Shown piece after piece: positions 45,767 through 56,802 of a DNA stretch of 64,000 bases (within the stretch, counting starts at the first letter, position 1; the number at the start of each line of letters is the position of its first letter). Under the pieces are notes generated by a model that saw nothing but the letters and a program-made list of their open reading frames with translations, searched no databases and was not told the origin of the DNA. Origin of the DNA: Xanthomonas euroxanthea (GTDB lineage: Bacteria; Pseudomonadota; Gammaproteobacteria; Xanthomonadales; Xanthomonadaceae); NCBI RefSeq assembly GCF_900476395.1, contig NZ_UIHB01000005.1, positions 62,001 through 126,000 on the forward strand, in the 5' to 3' direction. Position numbers and translations under genes: made by a program.

Positions 45767-46719
45767 ACCTGCACGCCATCACCGTCACGCTGAACCCGGC
45801 GATCGACCAGACCATCCAGCTGGACAGCCTGCAGCCGGGCGCGGTGCATCGCGCCAGCAGCGTGCGCAACGATGCCGGCGGCAAGGGCATCAACGTGGCC
45901 GCGTGCCTGGCCGACTGGGGCAGCCAGGTCGCCGCACTCGGCGTGCTCGGGGTCGGCAATGCCGGCGTGTTCGAGGCGCTGTTCCGCGAGCGCGGCATCA
46001 CCGATCACTGCCAGCGCGTGGCCGGCGAGACCCGTACCAACCTCAAGCTGGTCGAGGCGCGCAGCAACGACACCACCGACATCAACCTGCCCGGCCTGCG
46101 CCTGGGCCAGCCGCACCTGCAGGGCGTGGCCGACCACCTCGCCCCGCTGCTGCGGCCCGGCCTGCCGGTGGTGCTATCGGGCAGCCTGCCGGCCGGCCTG
46201 CCGGACGACAGCTGGGCGCAGCTGCAGGCGCAGGCCGGCGCCGCCGGTGCGCGCGTGCTGCTGGACACCAGTGGCGCGCCGCTGGTGGCCGCACTCGGTG
46301 CCGCACGCCAGGCGCTGCCCTACGCAGTCAAGCCGAACCGGCACGAGCTGGAAGCCTGGACCGGCCGCCCGCTAACCGACCGCGCCGCCCTCAGCGCCGC
46401 CGCGCACGAACTGATCGCCCGCGGCATCCAGCTGGTGGTCATTTCGATGGGCACCGAGGGCGCCCTGTTCGTGCAGCGCGACCAGCGCCTGATCGCGCGT
46501 CCGCCGCGCCTGGCGCAGGGCAGCAGCGTGGGCGCCGGTGACGCGATGGTGGCCGGCCTGGCCGCCGCGCTGCTCGACGACTCCACCGATCTGGAACAGT
46601 GCGCCCGTCTGGCGACGGCGTTCTCGGTCAGCCGGCTGGAAAGCGGCGATGCGCGCCGGCTGAACCCGCAGCAGGTACGCAAGCTCACCGGCGAGGTCGT
46701 CATCGACCAGCTCTCCTAG
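45763..46719 (+). CDS. fruK: 1-phosphofructokinase FruK
   Basis: 318-residue PfkB/ribokinase-fold kinase converting fructose-1-phosphate plus ATP to fructose-1,6-bisphosphate. Signature 1 is AGGKGINVAACLADWG (about 41-56). The C-terminal signature GSSVGAGDAMVAGLAAAL carries the catalytic Asp in GAGD. TLNPAIDQTIQLD is the sugar-binding N-terminal strand. Its start overlaps fruB by 4 bp, so translation is coupled. It provides the step after the FruA permease. Confidence 0.96.
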   Translation: MNLHAITVTLNPAIDQTIQLDSLQPGAVHRASSVRNDAGGKGINVAACLADWGSQVAALGVLGVGNAGVFEALFRERGITDHCQRVAGETRTNLKLVEARSNDTTDINLPGLRLGQPHLQGVADHLAPLLRPGLPVVLSGSLPAGLPDDSWAQLQAQAGAAGARVLLDTSGAPLVAALGAARQALPYAVKPNRHELEAWTGRPLTDRAALSAAAHELIARGIQLVVISMGTEGALFVQRDQRLIARPPRLAQGSSVGAGDAMVAGLAAALLDDSTDLEQCARLATAFSVSRLESGDARRLNPQQVRKLTGEVVIDQLS

Positions 46720-46832
46720 CAAGGCCGGCGGCGCGCCCGGTGGGAACACCACCGCAATGCGCCCGGGTCTTGCGCAAGACACCACGTATCCCGCCGGCGC
46801 TCGCCGGCGACCGAACAACGCAGGAGATTTGC

Positions 46833-48569
46833 ATGTCCTCTTCCATCGTGGTCATCGCCGCTGGCGACCGCAGCACCGAAGCCGTCCTGGCGGCCGAAGC
46901 GCTGCGCCGCGCGGCCACTGCCGCCGGGCGCAGCGTGACGATCGAGATCCGCAGCGACCAGGGTGTGCTCGGCGCATTGCCGGGCGACCTGGCCAGCGCC
47001 GCCACCCAGGTGCTGGTGATCGGCGACGCCGATGCCGACACCGCCCGCTTCGGCGATGCGCAGCTGCTGCGCCTGAGCCTGGGCGCGGTACTCGACGACC
47101 CGGCCGCCGCAGTGCACCAGCTCGCCGCACCGGCAGCTGCAAACGCGTCGGCTGCCGCAGCCAGCGCAAGCGCCGGCAGCAAGCGCATCGTCGCGATCAC
47201 CTCCTGCCCCACCGGCATCGCGCACACCTTCATGGCCGCCGAGGGCCTGCAGCAGGCAGCCAAGAAGCTCGGCTACCAGATCCGCGTGGAAACACAGGGC
47301 TCGGTGGGCGCGCAGGACGCCCTGACCGACGAGGAAATCCGCGCTGCCGACCTGGTGCTGATCGCCGCCGATCGCGAGGTCGACCTGGCCCGCTTCGGCG
47401 GCAAGCGCCTGTTCAAGAGCGGCACCAAGCCGGCGATCAACGATGGCCCGGCCTTGATCCAGAAAGCGCTGGCCGAAGCCGGCGTGCACGGCGGCGCGGC
47501 GCCGGTCGCAGGCGCCGCCAAGGCCGAAAACACGGGCAACGGCCGCACCGGCGCCTACAAGCACCTGATGACCGGCGTGTCGTTCATGCTGCCCTTCGTC
47601 ACCGCCGGCGGCCTGCTGATCGCCTTGGCATTCGCGCTCGGCGGCATCTATGCCGGCGACGATGCGCACCAGGGCACGCTGGCCTGGTCGCTGTTCCAGA
47701 TCGGCGCCAAGGCCGGCTTCACCCTGATGGTGCCCGCGCTGGCCGGCTATATCGCCTACTCCATCGCCGACCGCCCCGGCATCGCGCCGGGCATGATCGG
47801 CGGCCTGGTCGCCGCCAACCTCAATGCCGGCTTCCTTGGCGGCATTATTGCGGGCTTCATCGCCGGCTATGGCGTGGCCGCGCTCAACCGCTACATCCGC
47901 CTGCCGCGCAACCTGGAAGGGCTCAAGCCGGTGCTGATCCTGCCGGTGCTGGGCACGCTGCTGGTCGGGCTGGCGATGATGTACGTGTTCGGCCAACCGG
48001 TGGCCGACCTGCTGGCCTGGCTCACCGCCTGGCTGCGCGGCATGCAGGGCAGCAGCGCGCTGCTGCTGGGCCTGTTGCTCGGCGGCATGATGGCCTTCGA
48101 CATGGGCGGGCCGGTCAACAAGGCCGCCTACGCTTTTTCGACTGGTCTGATCGCCAGCCAGGTCTATACCCCGATGGCCGCCGCCATGGTCGCCGGCATG
48201 ACCCCGCCGCTGGGCATCGCGCTGGCCACCTGGGTATTCCGCAACCGCTTCACCGTGGAAGAGCGCGGCTCGGCCACCGCCGCCGGCGTGCTCGGGCTGG
48301 CCTTCGTCACCGAAGGCGCCATCCCGTACGCCGCGCGCGACCCGCTGCGCACCATCCCGGCGCTGGTGATCGGCTCGGCCGTGGCCGGCGCGATCTCGAT
48401 GACTGCCGGTGCCGAGTTGAAGGCACCGCATGGCGGCATCTTCGTGCTGCTGATCCCCAACGCGGTGACCCACCTGCTCAATTACGTGCTGGCCCTGGTG
48501 GTCGGCGTGGTGGTCACCGCGGTGGCACTGCGCCTGCTCAAGAAGCCGGTGGCCGACGTGGTCGCCTGA
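46833..48569 (+). CDS. fruA: Fructose PTS permease FruA, IIB'-IIB-IIC
   Basis: 578-residue inner-membrane permease that phosphorylates fructose during uptake. The N-terminal IIB' domain (about 1-100) has the fold but no active Cys. The true IIB domain (about 115-215) has the phosphocysteine in SCPTGIAHTFMAAEGLQQAAK. The IIC domain (about 240-575) is polytopic, with GGLVAANLNAGFLGGIIAGF and the PVNKAAYAF and GAIPYAARDPLR motifs. The ATG at 46833 follows AGGAG by 6 bp. It is 113 bp after fruK with no terminator between them. Confidence 0.96.
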   Translation: MSSSIVVIAAGDRSTEAVLAAEALRRAATAAGRSVTIEIRSDQGVLGALPGDLASAATQVLVIGDADADTARFGDAQLLRLSLGAVLDDPAAAVHQLAAPAAANASAAAASASAGSKRIVAITSCPTGIAHTFMAAEGLQQAAKKLGYQIRVETQGSVGAQDALTDEEIRAADLVLIAADREVDLARFGGKRLFKSGTKPAINDGPALIQKALAEAGVHGGAAPVAGAAKAENTGNGRTGAYKHLMTGVSFMLPFVTAGGLLIALAFALGGIYAGDDAHQGTLAWSLFQIGAKAGFTLMVPALAGYIAYSIADRPGIAPGMIGGLVAANLNAGFLGGIIAGFIAGYGVAALNRYIRLPRNLEGLKPVLILPVLGTLLVGLAMMYVFGQPVADLLAWLTAWLRGMQGSSALLLGLLLGGMMAFDMGGPVNKAAYAFSTGLIASQVYTPMAAAMVAGMTPPLGIALATWVFRNRFTVEERGSATAAGVLGLAFVTEGAIPYAARDPLRTIPALVIGSAVAGAISMTAGAELKAPHGGIFVLLIPNAVTHLLNYVLALVVGVVVTAVALRLLKKPVADVVA

Positions 48570-48755
48570 CGGTCGGCCACCTCGCCATTGCCGCGTGCCG
48601 TCCGCGCATGCGCCACGCCTGATCGCCGCCCCACTCCACCCCTGACTGGTTTCACCGCTGCGCTGCGCACCTTCGTGCGCGGCCAGCGGCTTGCCCATCC
48701 CCTAGCTGTCGCGTTCGCCACCTCGGCCACGCCTTCCTTCGTTCGGAGTCCTGCC

Positions 48756-50033
48756 ATGACCGCCCTCGCCCCCCGCCATGCCCGTCCCCGCCTGCTGTGC
48801 CTGTCGCTGGCACTGGCGCTGACCCCGCTCGCCCACGCGCAGGATGCCGCCGATGCTTTCAAGCTCAAGCTGGGTTACACCGGCGAAGCGGCATCGATGA
48901 TCGATGGCGGCCGCAAGAACGGCGATGCCTACGCCGGCCAGCTGATGGTGGGCACCGACGTCGACATGGACCGCCTGTTCGGCTGGGGCGGCGCCACGGT
49001 CAAGCTGTACGTCACCAACCGCCACGGCACCAACCTGGCCAACAGCAGCATCGGCAACAGCACCTCGGTGCAGGAAATCTACGGCGGCCAGGGCACGCGC
49101 CTGGCCAACTTCACCCTGCTGCAAAAACTCTTCAACGACCGCCTGGAACTGGAAGCCGGCCGCAGCGTGGCCAACATCCACTTCCTCGGCTCGGACCTGT
49201 GCCAGTACTTCCAGGGCAACTCGGCCTGCGGCAACCCCACCTTCGTGTTCCGCACCAGCAACTTCACCTACTGGCCGGTGTCCAGCTGGGCTGCGCATGC
49301 CACCGCCTGGGTCACGCCCAAGGTCTACGTGCATGTGGGCGCCTACGAGGTGAACCCGGTGCAGGCCCAGGATGGCCAGCACGGCCTGAAGTGGAGCACC
49401 GACGACACCACCGGCGTGGTGGTGCCGTACGCGGTCGGCTACAAGAACAAGGGCGGCGACGGCAGCATGGCCGCGATGTACGAACTCGGCGGCTGGCAGG
49501 ACAACTCCGACTACACCGACCCGCTGCGCGACCGCAACGGCAACCCGGCTGTGCTCAGCGGCCTGGGCTACGAGAACAAGCAGGGCCGCTCGGGCCTGTT
49601 CGCCCGCTTCGAACAGCAGGTCACCAACCCGGATCCGTCCGGCGCCCGCGGCCTGACCGTGTTCGGCGCCATCCTCAAGAGCACCGGCGGCCAGGCGATC
49701 GAGGACCACTTCGTGCAACTGGGCCTGGTGCAGAAAGGCACCTTCGCCAGCCGCCCGCAGGACAACATTGCGTTTGTGATCACCCAGCAGAAGTACAGCG
49801 ACGAAGCCATCGAAAACCTGCGCCTGGCGCGCGCCTCCGCAGGCGGCACCGGCACCCCCGCAGACAACCAGATCATGATGGAGCTCAGCTACGGCATCCA
49901 GGTCACCAAGCGCCTGCGCATCGCGCCGAACCTGCATTACGTGATCAACCCCGACCAGTTCAACGAACCCACCCGCAGCAACGATCTGAAGAACGCGTTG
50001 ATTGCGGGGATGCGGATCGATTGGAATCTGTAG
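48756..50033 (+). CDS. OprB-family carbohydrate-selective porin
   Basis: 425-residue outer-membrane beta-barrel. The signal peptide (about 1-29, RLLCLSLALALTPLAHA|Q) is cut before DAADAF. The mature part shows OprB blocks: GGQGTRLANFTLLQKLFNDRLELEAGR, FRTSNFTYWPVSSWAAHATAWVTPKVYVHVGAYEVNP, LSYGIQVTKRLRIAPNLHYVINPDQF. The last strand ends LIAGMRIDWNL. The ATG at 48756 gives the signal peptide directly. It follows fruA by 186 bp on the same strand and precedes a bidirectional terminator, so it probably brings fructose or other sugars across the outer membrane for this system. Confidence 0.9.
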   Translation: MTALAPRHARPRLLCLSLALALTPLAHAQDAADAFKLKLGYTGEAASMIDGGRKNGDAYAGQLMVGTDVDMDRLFGWGGATVKLYVTNRHGTNLANSSIGNSTSVQEIYGGQGTRLANFTLLQKLFNDRLELEAGRSVANIHFLGSDLCQYFQGNSACGNPTFVFRTSNFTYWPVSSWAAHATAWVTPKVYVHVGAYEVNPVQAQDGQHGLKWSTDDTTGVVVPYAVGYKNKGGDGSMAAMYELGGWQDNSDYTDPLRDRNGNPAVLSGLGYENKQGRSGLFARFEQQVTNPDPSGARGLTVFGAILKSTGGQAIEDHFVQLGLVQKGTFASRPQDNIAFVITQQKYSDEAIENLRLARASAGGTGTPADNQIMMELSYGIQVTKRLRIAPNLHYVINPDQFNEPTRSNDLKNALIAGMRIDWNL

Positions 50034-50089
50034 GTCCGCGAGGATCGGTGCGTGCGTTGCAGGACACTGCAGCGCACTTACCTAGCTCG

Positions 50090-50157
50090 GTAGGAGCGCG
50101 CCTGAGCGCGATGAGGCATTCCCGATAAAGCCCGGTCGCGCTCAGGCGCGCTCCTAC
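50090..50157. repeat. REP hairpin after the porin gene
   Basis: GTAGGAGCGCGCCTGAGCGC ... GCGCTCAGGCGCGCTCCTAC, complementary over 20 bp; the same family as the array at 17.8 kb. It lies between the porin stop and the terminator. Confidence 0.92.
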
Positions 50158-50191
50158 GACGGGTTGCGCTGACCCGCTCGATGCGCCAACA

Positions 50192-50222
50192 CGAAAAAAC
50201 CGCGCAGCGCGCGGTTTTTTCG
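50192..50222. terminator. Bidirectional terminator between the porin and secF
   Basis: Perfect 14-bp stem CGAAAAAACCGCGC / GCGCGGTTTTTTCG with an AGC loop. The A-run on one side and T-run on the other allow termination in both directions, serving the convergent fru/porin and sec operons. Confidence 0.93.
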
Positions 50223-50243
50223 TGATCCAAGATCCATGGCCGA

Positions 50244-51212
50244 TCAAGGACGACGCGCCAGCGCCTCCACGTCCTTGGCCTTGGGCAATAGGTCCTGCTT
50301 GGTGACGGCGAACGGTCCGATGCTCAGCATCGGCACCGCTACGATCACCGAGGAAATCACCACGATCACCGCGCCGATCATGTGCGTTTCGGCCAGGCCT
50401 TCCATCGACTCGCCGCCGTAGATGTACAGCGCCAGCGCCGACAGGAAGAACATCACCGCGGTGATCACCGTGCGCGACAGCGTCTGGTTGATCGAGCGGT
50501 TCAGCACTTCCAGCGGTTCCACGCGCAGCGCGCGGAAGTTTTCGCGCACGCGGTCGAACACCACGATGATGTCGTTGATCGCAAAGCCCATCACCGACAA
50601 CAGGCCGGCCAGCACGGTCAGGTCGAACTCGCGGCCGGTCAGCGACACGAAGGCCACGGTGACCAGCAGGTCGAACAAGGCGGTCAGGCTGGCGACCACC
50701 GCGAACTTCCACTCGAAGCGGAAGGCGATGTAGATCAGAAAGCCCACCAGCATGAACACCGTGGCGTACACGCCGTTCAAGGCCAGATCCTTGCCGACCT
50801 GCGGGCCGACGAATTCGCCCGGCTGCACGGTGGCGGGGTTCTGCGCGGTGCTGACCGCCTTGCGCACTTCTTCGGCCACTGTGCTGGCGGCATCGTCGCG
50901 GTTGTTGTGCTGCTCGCGCGCCTGCAGGCGGATCATCACTTCGTTGCCGCCACGTGCGTTCTGCACCTGGGCGTTCTCGAAGCCGGCCCTGGCCAGCTGC
51001 TCGCGCACCTGATCCACGTCCACGGTCTTCTGGAACGAGGTCTGCACCAGCGTGCCGCCGGTGAATTCCAGCGCGTAGTTGAAGCCCTTGCCGACGATGA
51101 CGCCGACCGAGGCCACCGCGATCACCAGCATCAGGATCAGCACCGGCTTGCGCAGGCGCATGAAGTCGATCCTGGTGTCGTTCGGGATCAGATGAAGCGG
51201 AAAAATTTTCAT
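50244..51212 (-). CDS. secF: SecF, protein translocase subunit
   Basis: 322-residue inner-membrane protein that, with SecD and YajC, uses proton motive force to help preproteins leave the SecYEG channel. The first helix follows MKIFPLHLIPNDTRIDFMRLRKPVLILMLVIAVASVGVIV. The periplasmic P1 motif FTGGTLVQTSF and the C-terminal helices (GFAINDIIVVFDRVREN, RTVITAVMFFLSALALYIYGGESMEGLA) are family marks. It lies 59 bp after secD, separated by a terminator-like hairpin. AGGAAG precedes the ATG at 51212. Confidence 0.97.
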   Translation of the reverse strand: MKIFPLHLIPNDTRIDFMRLRKPVLILMLVIAVASVGVIVGKGFNYALEFTGGTLVQTSFQKTVDVDQVREQLARAGFENAQVQNARGGNEVMIRLQAREQHNNRDDAASTVAEEVRKAVSTAQNPATVQPGEFVGPQVGKDLALNGVYATVFMLVGFLIYIAFRFEWKFAVVASLTALFDLLVTVAFVSLTGREFDLTVLAGLLSVMGFAINDIIVVFDRVRENFRALRVEPLEVLNRSINQTLSRTVITAVMFFLSALALYIYGGESMEGLAETHMIGAVIVVISSVIVAVPMLSIGPFAVTKQDLLPKAKDVEALARRP

Positions 51213-51228
51213 TGAAAGATCTTCCTAA

Positions 51229-51251
51229 AAAGTCCGCACATGGATGTGCGG
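51229..51251 (-). terminator. Attenuator-like hairpin between secD and secF
   Basis: On the minus strand, the stem CCGCACAT-CC-ATGTGCGG (51251 down to 51234) is followed by ACTTTTT and then the secF ribosome site AGGAAG. A GC-rich stem with five T residues inside an operon could partly terminate and lower SecF relative to SecD. The tight 2-nt loop must open by one or two pairs in practice. Confidence 0.55.
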
Positions 51252-51271
51252 GCTCTTGCGAGGGACTCGCA

Positions 51272-53116
51272 TTAAATAGCGACGGTCTTCAGCTTCTTGC
51301 GGCGGCCGTAGATCAGCACCGCCAGCGCACGCGACACGGTGATCGCAGTGAACATCGAGGCGAAGATACCGATCATCATGGTCAGCGCGAAGCCCTTCAA
51401 CGGGCCGGTGCCGAACGCGTACAAGGCCACCGCCACGATCAGGCCGGTGAGGTTGGCGTCCAGGATGGTGCCACCGGCCTTTTCGTAACCGGCGGCAATC
51501 GCCGATTTGGCCGGCACGCCCAGGCGCAGCTCCTCGCGGATACGCTCGTTGATCAGCACGTTGGCGTCCACCGACAGGCCCACCGACAGCGCCAGGCCGG
51601 CAAAGCCCGGCAGCGTCATGGTGGCACCGAACAGCGACATCACCGCCACCACGATCAGCAGGTTGAACAGCAGCGCCACCGAGGTGATCGCGCCGAACAC
51701 GCGGTAGTAGATGGTGAAGAACACCAGCGTGAACAGGAACGAGTAGATCACTGCGGTGACGCCGCGCTCCACGTTCTCCGCGCCCAGGCTGGGGCCGATC
51801 ACGTATTCCTCGACGAAATCCATCGGCGCGGCCAGCGAGCCGGATTTCAGCAGCTTGGCCAGGTTTTCGGCCTCGGTCTTCTCCAGACCGGTGGTCTGGA
51901 AGTTCTTGCCGAACACACCCGCAATGCGGGTCGGCGACAAGGCTTCTTCCTTGACCCGAACGCTGCGCACTTCCTTGCCGTCGACCATGGTCACGGTGGG
52001 GATGCGCTCGATGTAAACCACCGACATCAGCTTGCCGACGTTGGCGCTGGTGTAATCGAGCATGCGCTGGCCGGCGACGTTGTTGAGCGTCACGGCCACC
52101 GCCGGCATGCCGTTCTGGTCGGTGCTGACGCTGGCACTGACCATCTGGTCGCCGGTCACCAGCGCGCGCTTGTTCAGCAGCACCGGTGCGCCGGTATCGC
52201 GCACGCGGTAGACCTTGGCTTCCGGCGGGATGCTGCCGCTGCGCACGGCGTCTTCGGCATTGCCTTCGACCACCGCACGGAATTCCAGCGAGGCGGTGGC
52301 ACCGATCAGGCGCTTGGCCTCGGCGGTGTCCTGCAGGCCGGGCAGTTCGACCACGATGCGGTCTTCGCCCTGGCGCTGGATGGTCGGTTCGGACACGCCA
52401 AGCGCGTTGACACGGTTACGCAAGGTGGTGAGGTTCTGCTCGATCGCGCCGCTGGCGATCTGCTTGAGCTCGGCCTCGGGCACCTTCACCGAGATGTTCT
52501 GGCCGCTGACGTCATAGGTCAGCGTCGGCTGCGACTTGGCCAGCGCGGTGCGCGCGGCGTCGGCGCTGGCGCCTTCGCTCAGGCTGACCTGGATGCTGTT
52601 GTCGCCGCGACGCTCGACCGATCGATAGGCGATACGGCCATCGCGCAGCGTGGTGCGGATATCTTCGGCAAAGCCGTCCAGGCGCTTTTCCAGCGCGGCC
52701 TTCTGGTCCACCTGCATGGCGAAGTGCACGCCGCCGACTAGGTCCAGGCCCAGCACCATCGGCCGGCCGCCCAGCTTGGCCAGCCAGTCCGGCACGGTCG
52801 AGGCCAGATTCAGCGCCACCGTGTAGTTCTCGCCCAGTTGCTGGCGCAGCACGTCGTTGGCGCGGGTCTGTGCCTGCAGGCTGGGCAGGCGCACCATCAG
52901 GCTGTCGCCCTCCTTGGTGACGGCCTTCGGCGTGATGCCGGCGGCCTTGAGGTCGGCGTCGATGCGGCTGCGCAAGGCGTCGTCGAGCTGGGCACCGCGG
53001 CTGGCGGTGATCTGCACGGACGGGTCCTTCTGGTAGATGTTGGGCAGCGCGTACAACGCACTGACCGCCAGCACCAGCAGGATCAGGAAATACTTCCAGC
53101 GAGGAAATTCGAGCAT
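51272..53116 (-). CDS. secD: SecD, protein translocase subunit
   Basis: 614-residue partner of SecF. The ATG at 53116 (MLEFPRWKYFLILLVLAVSALYALPNIY) gives the first helix; an upstream open extension is ignored. The large periplasmic domain spans about 40-440. The C-terminal six-helix RND-like core shows LDLVGGVHFAMQVD early, then MTLPGFAGLALSVGLSVDANVLINERIREELRLG and TMMIGIFASMFTAITVSRALAVLIYGRRKKLKTVAI. Gene order yajC-secD-secF on the minus strand is standard. Confidence 0.97.
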   Translation of the reverse strand: MLEFPRWKYFLILLVLAVSALYALPNIYQKDPSVQITASRGAQLDDALRSRIDADLKAAGITPKAVTKEGDSLMVRLPSLQAQTRANDVLRQQLGENYTVALNLASTVPDWLAKLGGRPMVLGLDLVGGVHFAMQVDQKAALEKRLDGFAEDIRTTLRDGRIAYRSVERRGDNSIQVSLSEGASADAARTALAKSQPTLTYDVSGQNISVKVPEAELKQIASGAIEQNLTTLRNRVNALGVSEPTIQRQGEDRIVVELPGLQDTAEAKRLIGATASLEFRAVVEGNAEDAVRSGSIPPEAKVYRVRDTGAPVLLNKRALVTGDQMVSASVSTDQNGMPAVAVTLNNVAGQRMLDYTSANVGKLMSVVYIERIPTVTMVDGKEVRSVRVKEEALSPTRIAGVFGKNFQTTGLEKTEAENLAKLLKSGSLAAPMDFVEEYVIGPSLGAENVERGVTAVIYSFLFTLVFFTIYYRVFGAITSVALLFNLLIVVAVMSLFGATMTLPGFAGLALSVGLSVDANVLINERIREELRLGVPAKSAIAAGYEKAGGTILDANLTGLIVAVALYAFGTGPLKGFALTMMIGIFASMFTAITVSRALAVLIYGRRKKLKTVAI

Positions 53117-53260
53117 TGCGACAGTCCCGCGCGACACCATCCCGGCGACGCGCCTAGCAGTGAAAACGACTTCCAGCGGCCAACACAATGACGCCAGCGG
53201 TCGTCAGGTGGATGCGGCGGTGCGCGGAGCGGAGCGATGCGCGCCGGTTCGCGGCACCAA

Positions 53261-53286
53261 CTGCGCCCACCTGACAGTGGGCGCAG
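53261..53286 (-). other. Hairpin between yajC and secD
   Basis: Perfect 10-bp stem CTGCGCCCAC / GTGGGCGCAG with a CTGACA loop, 15 bp after the yajC stop. No T-run follows, so it is more likely an RNA-stability or processing element than a terminator. The rest of the 185-bp gap shows no gene. Confidence 0.5.
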
Positions 53287-53301
53287 CAGGTTGGCTGCCG
53301 C

Positions 53302-53655
53302 TTAGTTGGCAGACTTCAGCGTGCCCTTGGGCAGCACGTGGCCCACGGCACTCTTCTGCACGCGGATGCGCACGTTGTCGGCCACTTCCACGGTGATGAA
53401 GTTGTCGCCGATGTCGGTGATCACGCCCGCCACGCCGCCGGAGGTGATGACTTCATCGCCGCGCGCCAGCTTGTCCAGCAACGACTTGTGCTCCTTCTGG
53501 CGCTTCATCTGCGGGCGGATCATCAGGAAATACATGACCGCGATCAGGATGATCGGCAGCGCGAAGGTGGACAGGCTTCCCATCGGGCCGGGCGCCGGCG
53601 CGCCGCCAGTGGCCTGCGCCTGGGCGACGGGGATCAGGAAATCGAGCAGATTCAT
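53302..53655 (-). CDS. yajC: YajC, preprotein translocase accessory subunit
   Basis: 117 residues with a single transmembrane helix (about 24-45, STFALPIILIAVMYFLMIRPQMKRQKEHKSLLDKLARGDEVITSGGVAGVITDIGDNFITVEVADNVRIRVQKSAV is the characteristic block following it). It binds SecDF in the inner membrane. It lies between tgt and secD, the conserved order. Confidence 0.97.
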   Translation of the reverse strand: MNLLDFLIPVAQAQATGGAPAPGPMGSLSTFALPIILIAVMYFLMIRPQMKRQKEHKSLLDKLARGDEVITSGGVAGVITDIGDNFITVEVADNVRIRVQKSAVGHVLPKGTLKSAN

Positions 53656-53786
53656 TCAGTGCGTCCTAGTTTTGGTGCCAGCGCGCCAAGCGGCCCGCTC
53701 GCTATTCAGGTACCGCCGGAGCGGAACAGCCGGGAATTATGCCATGCAGGTTCCAAACCGTCCGCGCGGGGCGCGGACGGCCGGTC

Positions 53787-55046
<1,260 letters not shown>

Positions 55047-56140
55047 GCTCCACAGCAACATCGCATCGCCATACGAAAAGAAGCGATAGCGCTGTTCGAT
55101 GGCGTGTTGATAGGCGGCGAAGATGCGCTCGCGGCCGGCGAAGGCCGAGACCATCATTAGCAACGTGCTTTCGGGCAGATGGAAATTGGTGACCATCGCG
55201 TCGACGCTGCGGATGCGGTAGCCGGGCAGGATGAAGATCTGGGTTTCGCCGGCAAACGGCAGCAACTCGCCCTCGGGCGCGGCATCTGTGATGCGCCAGG
55301 CGCTTTCCAGCGAGCGCACCACCGTGGTTCCCACCGCGATGACGCGGCCGCCACGCGCACGCGTGCGCCGCACCTGCTCGACCAGCGCGGCACCGACATT
55401 GAGCCATTCGGTGTGCATCACGTGCTGATCCAGCGCGTCCACGCGCACCGGCTGGAAGGTGCCGGCACCCACGTGCAGGGTGACATGGCCGAACTCCACC
55501 CCGCGCTCGCGCAGCCGTGCCAGCAGCGCCTCGTCGAAATGCAGCCCGGCGGTGGGTGCGGCCACCGCACCCACTTCGCGCGCGAACACGGTCTGGTAGC
55601 GCTCGCGGTCTTCCACCCCGGGCTCGCGGCGAATGTACGGCGGCAGCGGCAGGCGCCCGGCCTCCAGCAGCCAGTGCTCCAGCGGCGTGGGGATCTCGAA
55701 GCGCAGCAGGTAGAACTCGCCGTCGCGGCCCAGCACCTCGGCCTGGCCGCCGGCATCCAGCGCGATCCAGCTGCCGGCCTTGGGCGACTTGCTGGCGCCG
55801 ATCTGCACGCGCGCCTGCCGCTCGCCCAGCAGGCGCTCGATCAGGATTTCCACCCGCCCGCCGCTGGCCTTCTGCCCGAACAGCCGCGCCGGGATCACCC
55901 GGGTATCGTTGAAGATCAGCAGGTCGCCCGGCTGCAGCAACTCGGGCAGATCGCGCACCTGCCGGTCGACCAGCGCCTGCGGCGACGGCGGCACCACCAG
56001 CAAGCGGCTGGCCGCCCGCTCGGCCAATGGCGCCTGGGCGATCAGCTCGTCGGGCAGCGAATAGTTGAAATCGGACTTCTTCAAGGCCGCAGGATGTGTT
56101 GGCTGAGGAGCCGGATAGTGTAACTGCGGCGGAGAATGGA

Positions 56141-56244
56141 GATTCGGGAATCGGGAATCGTAAAAGCGGGCCAGTCTGCGCCGTATGAGTTTCGGCCCTC
56201 GGATCTGGCTCTTACGATTCCCCATTCCCCACTCCCGATTCCCG
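56141..56244. repeat. Inverted GGGAATC repeat pair between queA and the Lrp gene
   Basis: The left arm (56141-56160, GATTCGGGAATCGGGAATCG) and right arm (about 56215-56244, CGATTCCCCATTCCCCACTC then CCGATTCCCG) are of the same family as the tgt-queA pair. Together the two copies bracket queA. It fills the 164-bp gap and ends 4 bp from the Lrp stop codon. Confidence 0.85.
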
Positions 56245-56248
56245 CCCC

Positions 56249-56680
56249 TCACCTCTCGAACTTCGTTGACAAAATGATCGACGTGGTCGTGCGCTCCACG
56301 CCGTCGATCGCGCCGATGGCGTCGGTGAGTACGTCCATCTCGTTGACGCCGCCGACCACGCCCAGGGCGATCAGGTCGTAGGCCCCGCTGACCGAATGCA
56401 GCAGGCGCACCTGCGGGATGTCGCGCAGCGCCTTGACCACCGCGGGCATCTTCTTGGGCAGCACGGTGATCAGGATGTGCGCGCGGATGCGGCCCTGTTC
56501 GTAGGCATCGTGGGTGCGCACGGTGTAGCCGCTGATCACCCCGTCGCGCTCGAGTTTGTCGATCCGGCTCTGCACGGTGGTGCGCGACAGCCCAAGCCGG
56601 CGCGCAATCTGCGCGGTGGAGGCGCGCGCGTCCTCGCGCAGCAGCGACAGCAGGCGTTCGTCGGAGGGAGTGATTTTCAC
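56249..56680 (-). CDS. Lrp/AsnC family transcriptional regulator
   Basis: 143 residues: AsnC-type HTH (about 5-55, [46 protein letters not shown]) and an effector-binding RAM domain (about 65-140, [40 protein letters not shown]). No ATG fits; the GTG at 56680 with AGG 8 bp upstream is the likely start. It is divergent from the aminotransferase gene 122 bp away, a typical layout in which an Lrp protein controls an amino-acid enzyme in response to its substrate. Confidence 0.9.
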   Translation of the reverse strand: MKITPSDERLLSLLREDARASTAQIARRLGLSRTTVQSRIDKLERDGVISGYTVRTHDAYEQGRIRAHILITVLPKKMPAVVKALRDIPQVRLLHSVSGAYDLIALGVVGGVNEMDVLTDAIGAIDGVERTTTSIILSTKFER

Positions 56681-56802
56681 TTTTCGCCTAAATGGTTCGT
56701 CGATTCGACGAAAATACCCCACTTCCTGCCCGGATTCACGCTGCCAAACGCCGATCTTCTGCCGATAATAGAAAGGGAACGCCACCTTGCAGGAGATGCG
56801 CC

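Noticed and set aside
48714..48738. Plant-inducible-promoter-like TTCGC-N15-TTCCT before the porin
   Set aside because: The second half deviates from the PIP-box consensus and there is no suitable -10 at the expected distance; the porin is better explained by the fru operon.
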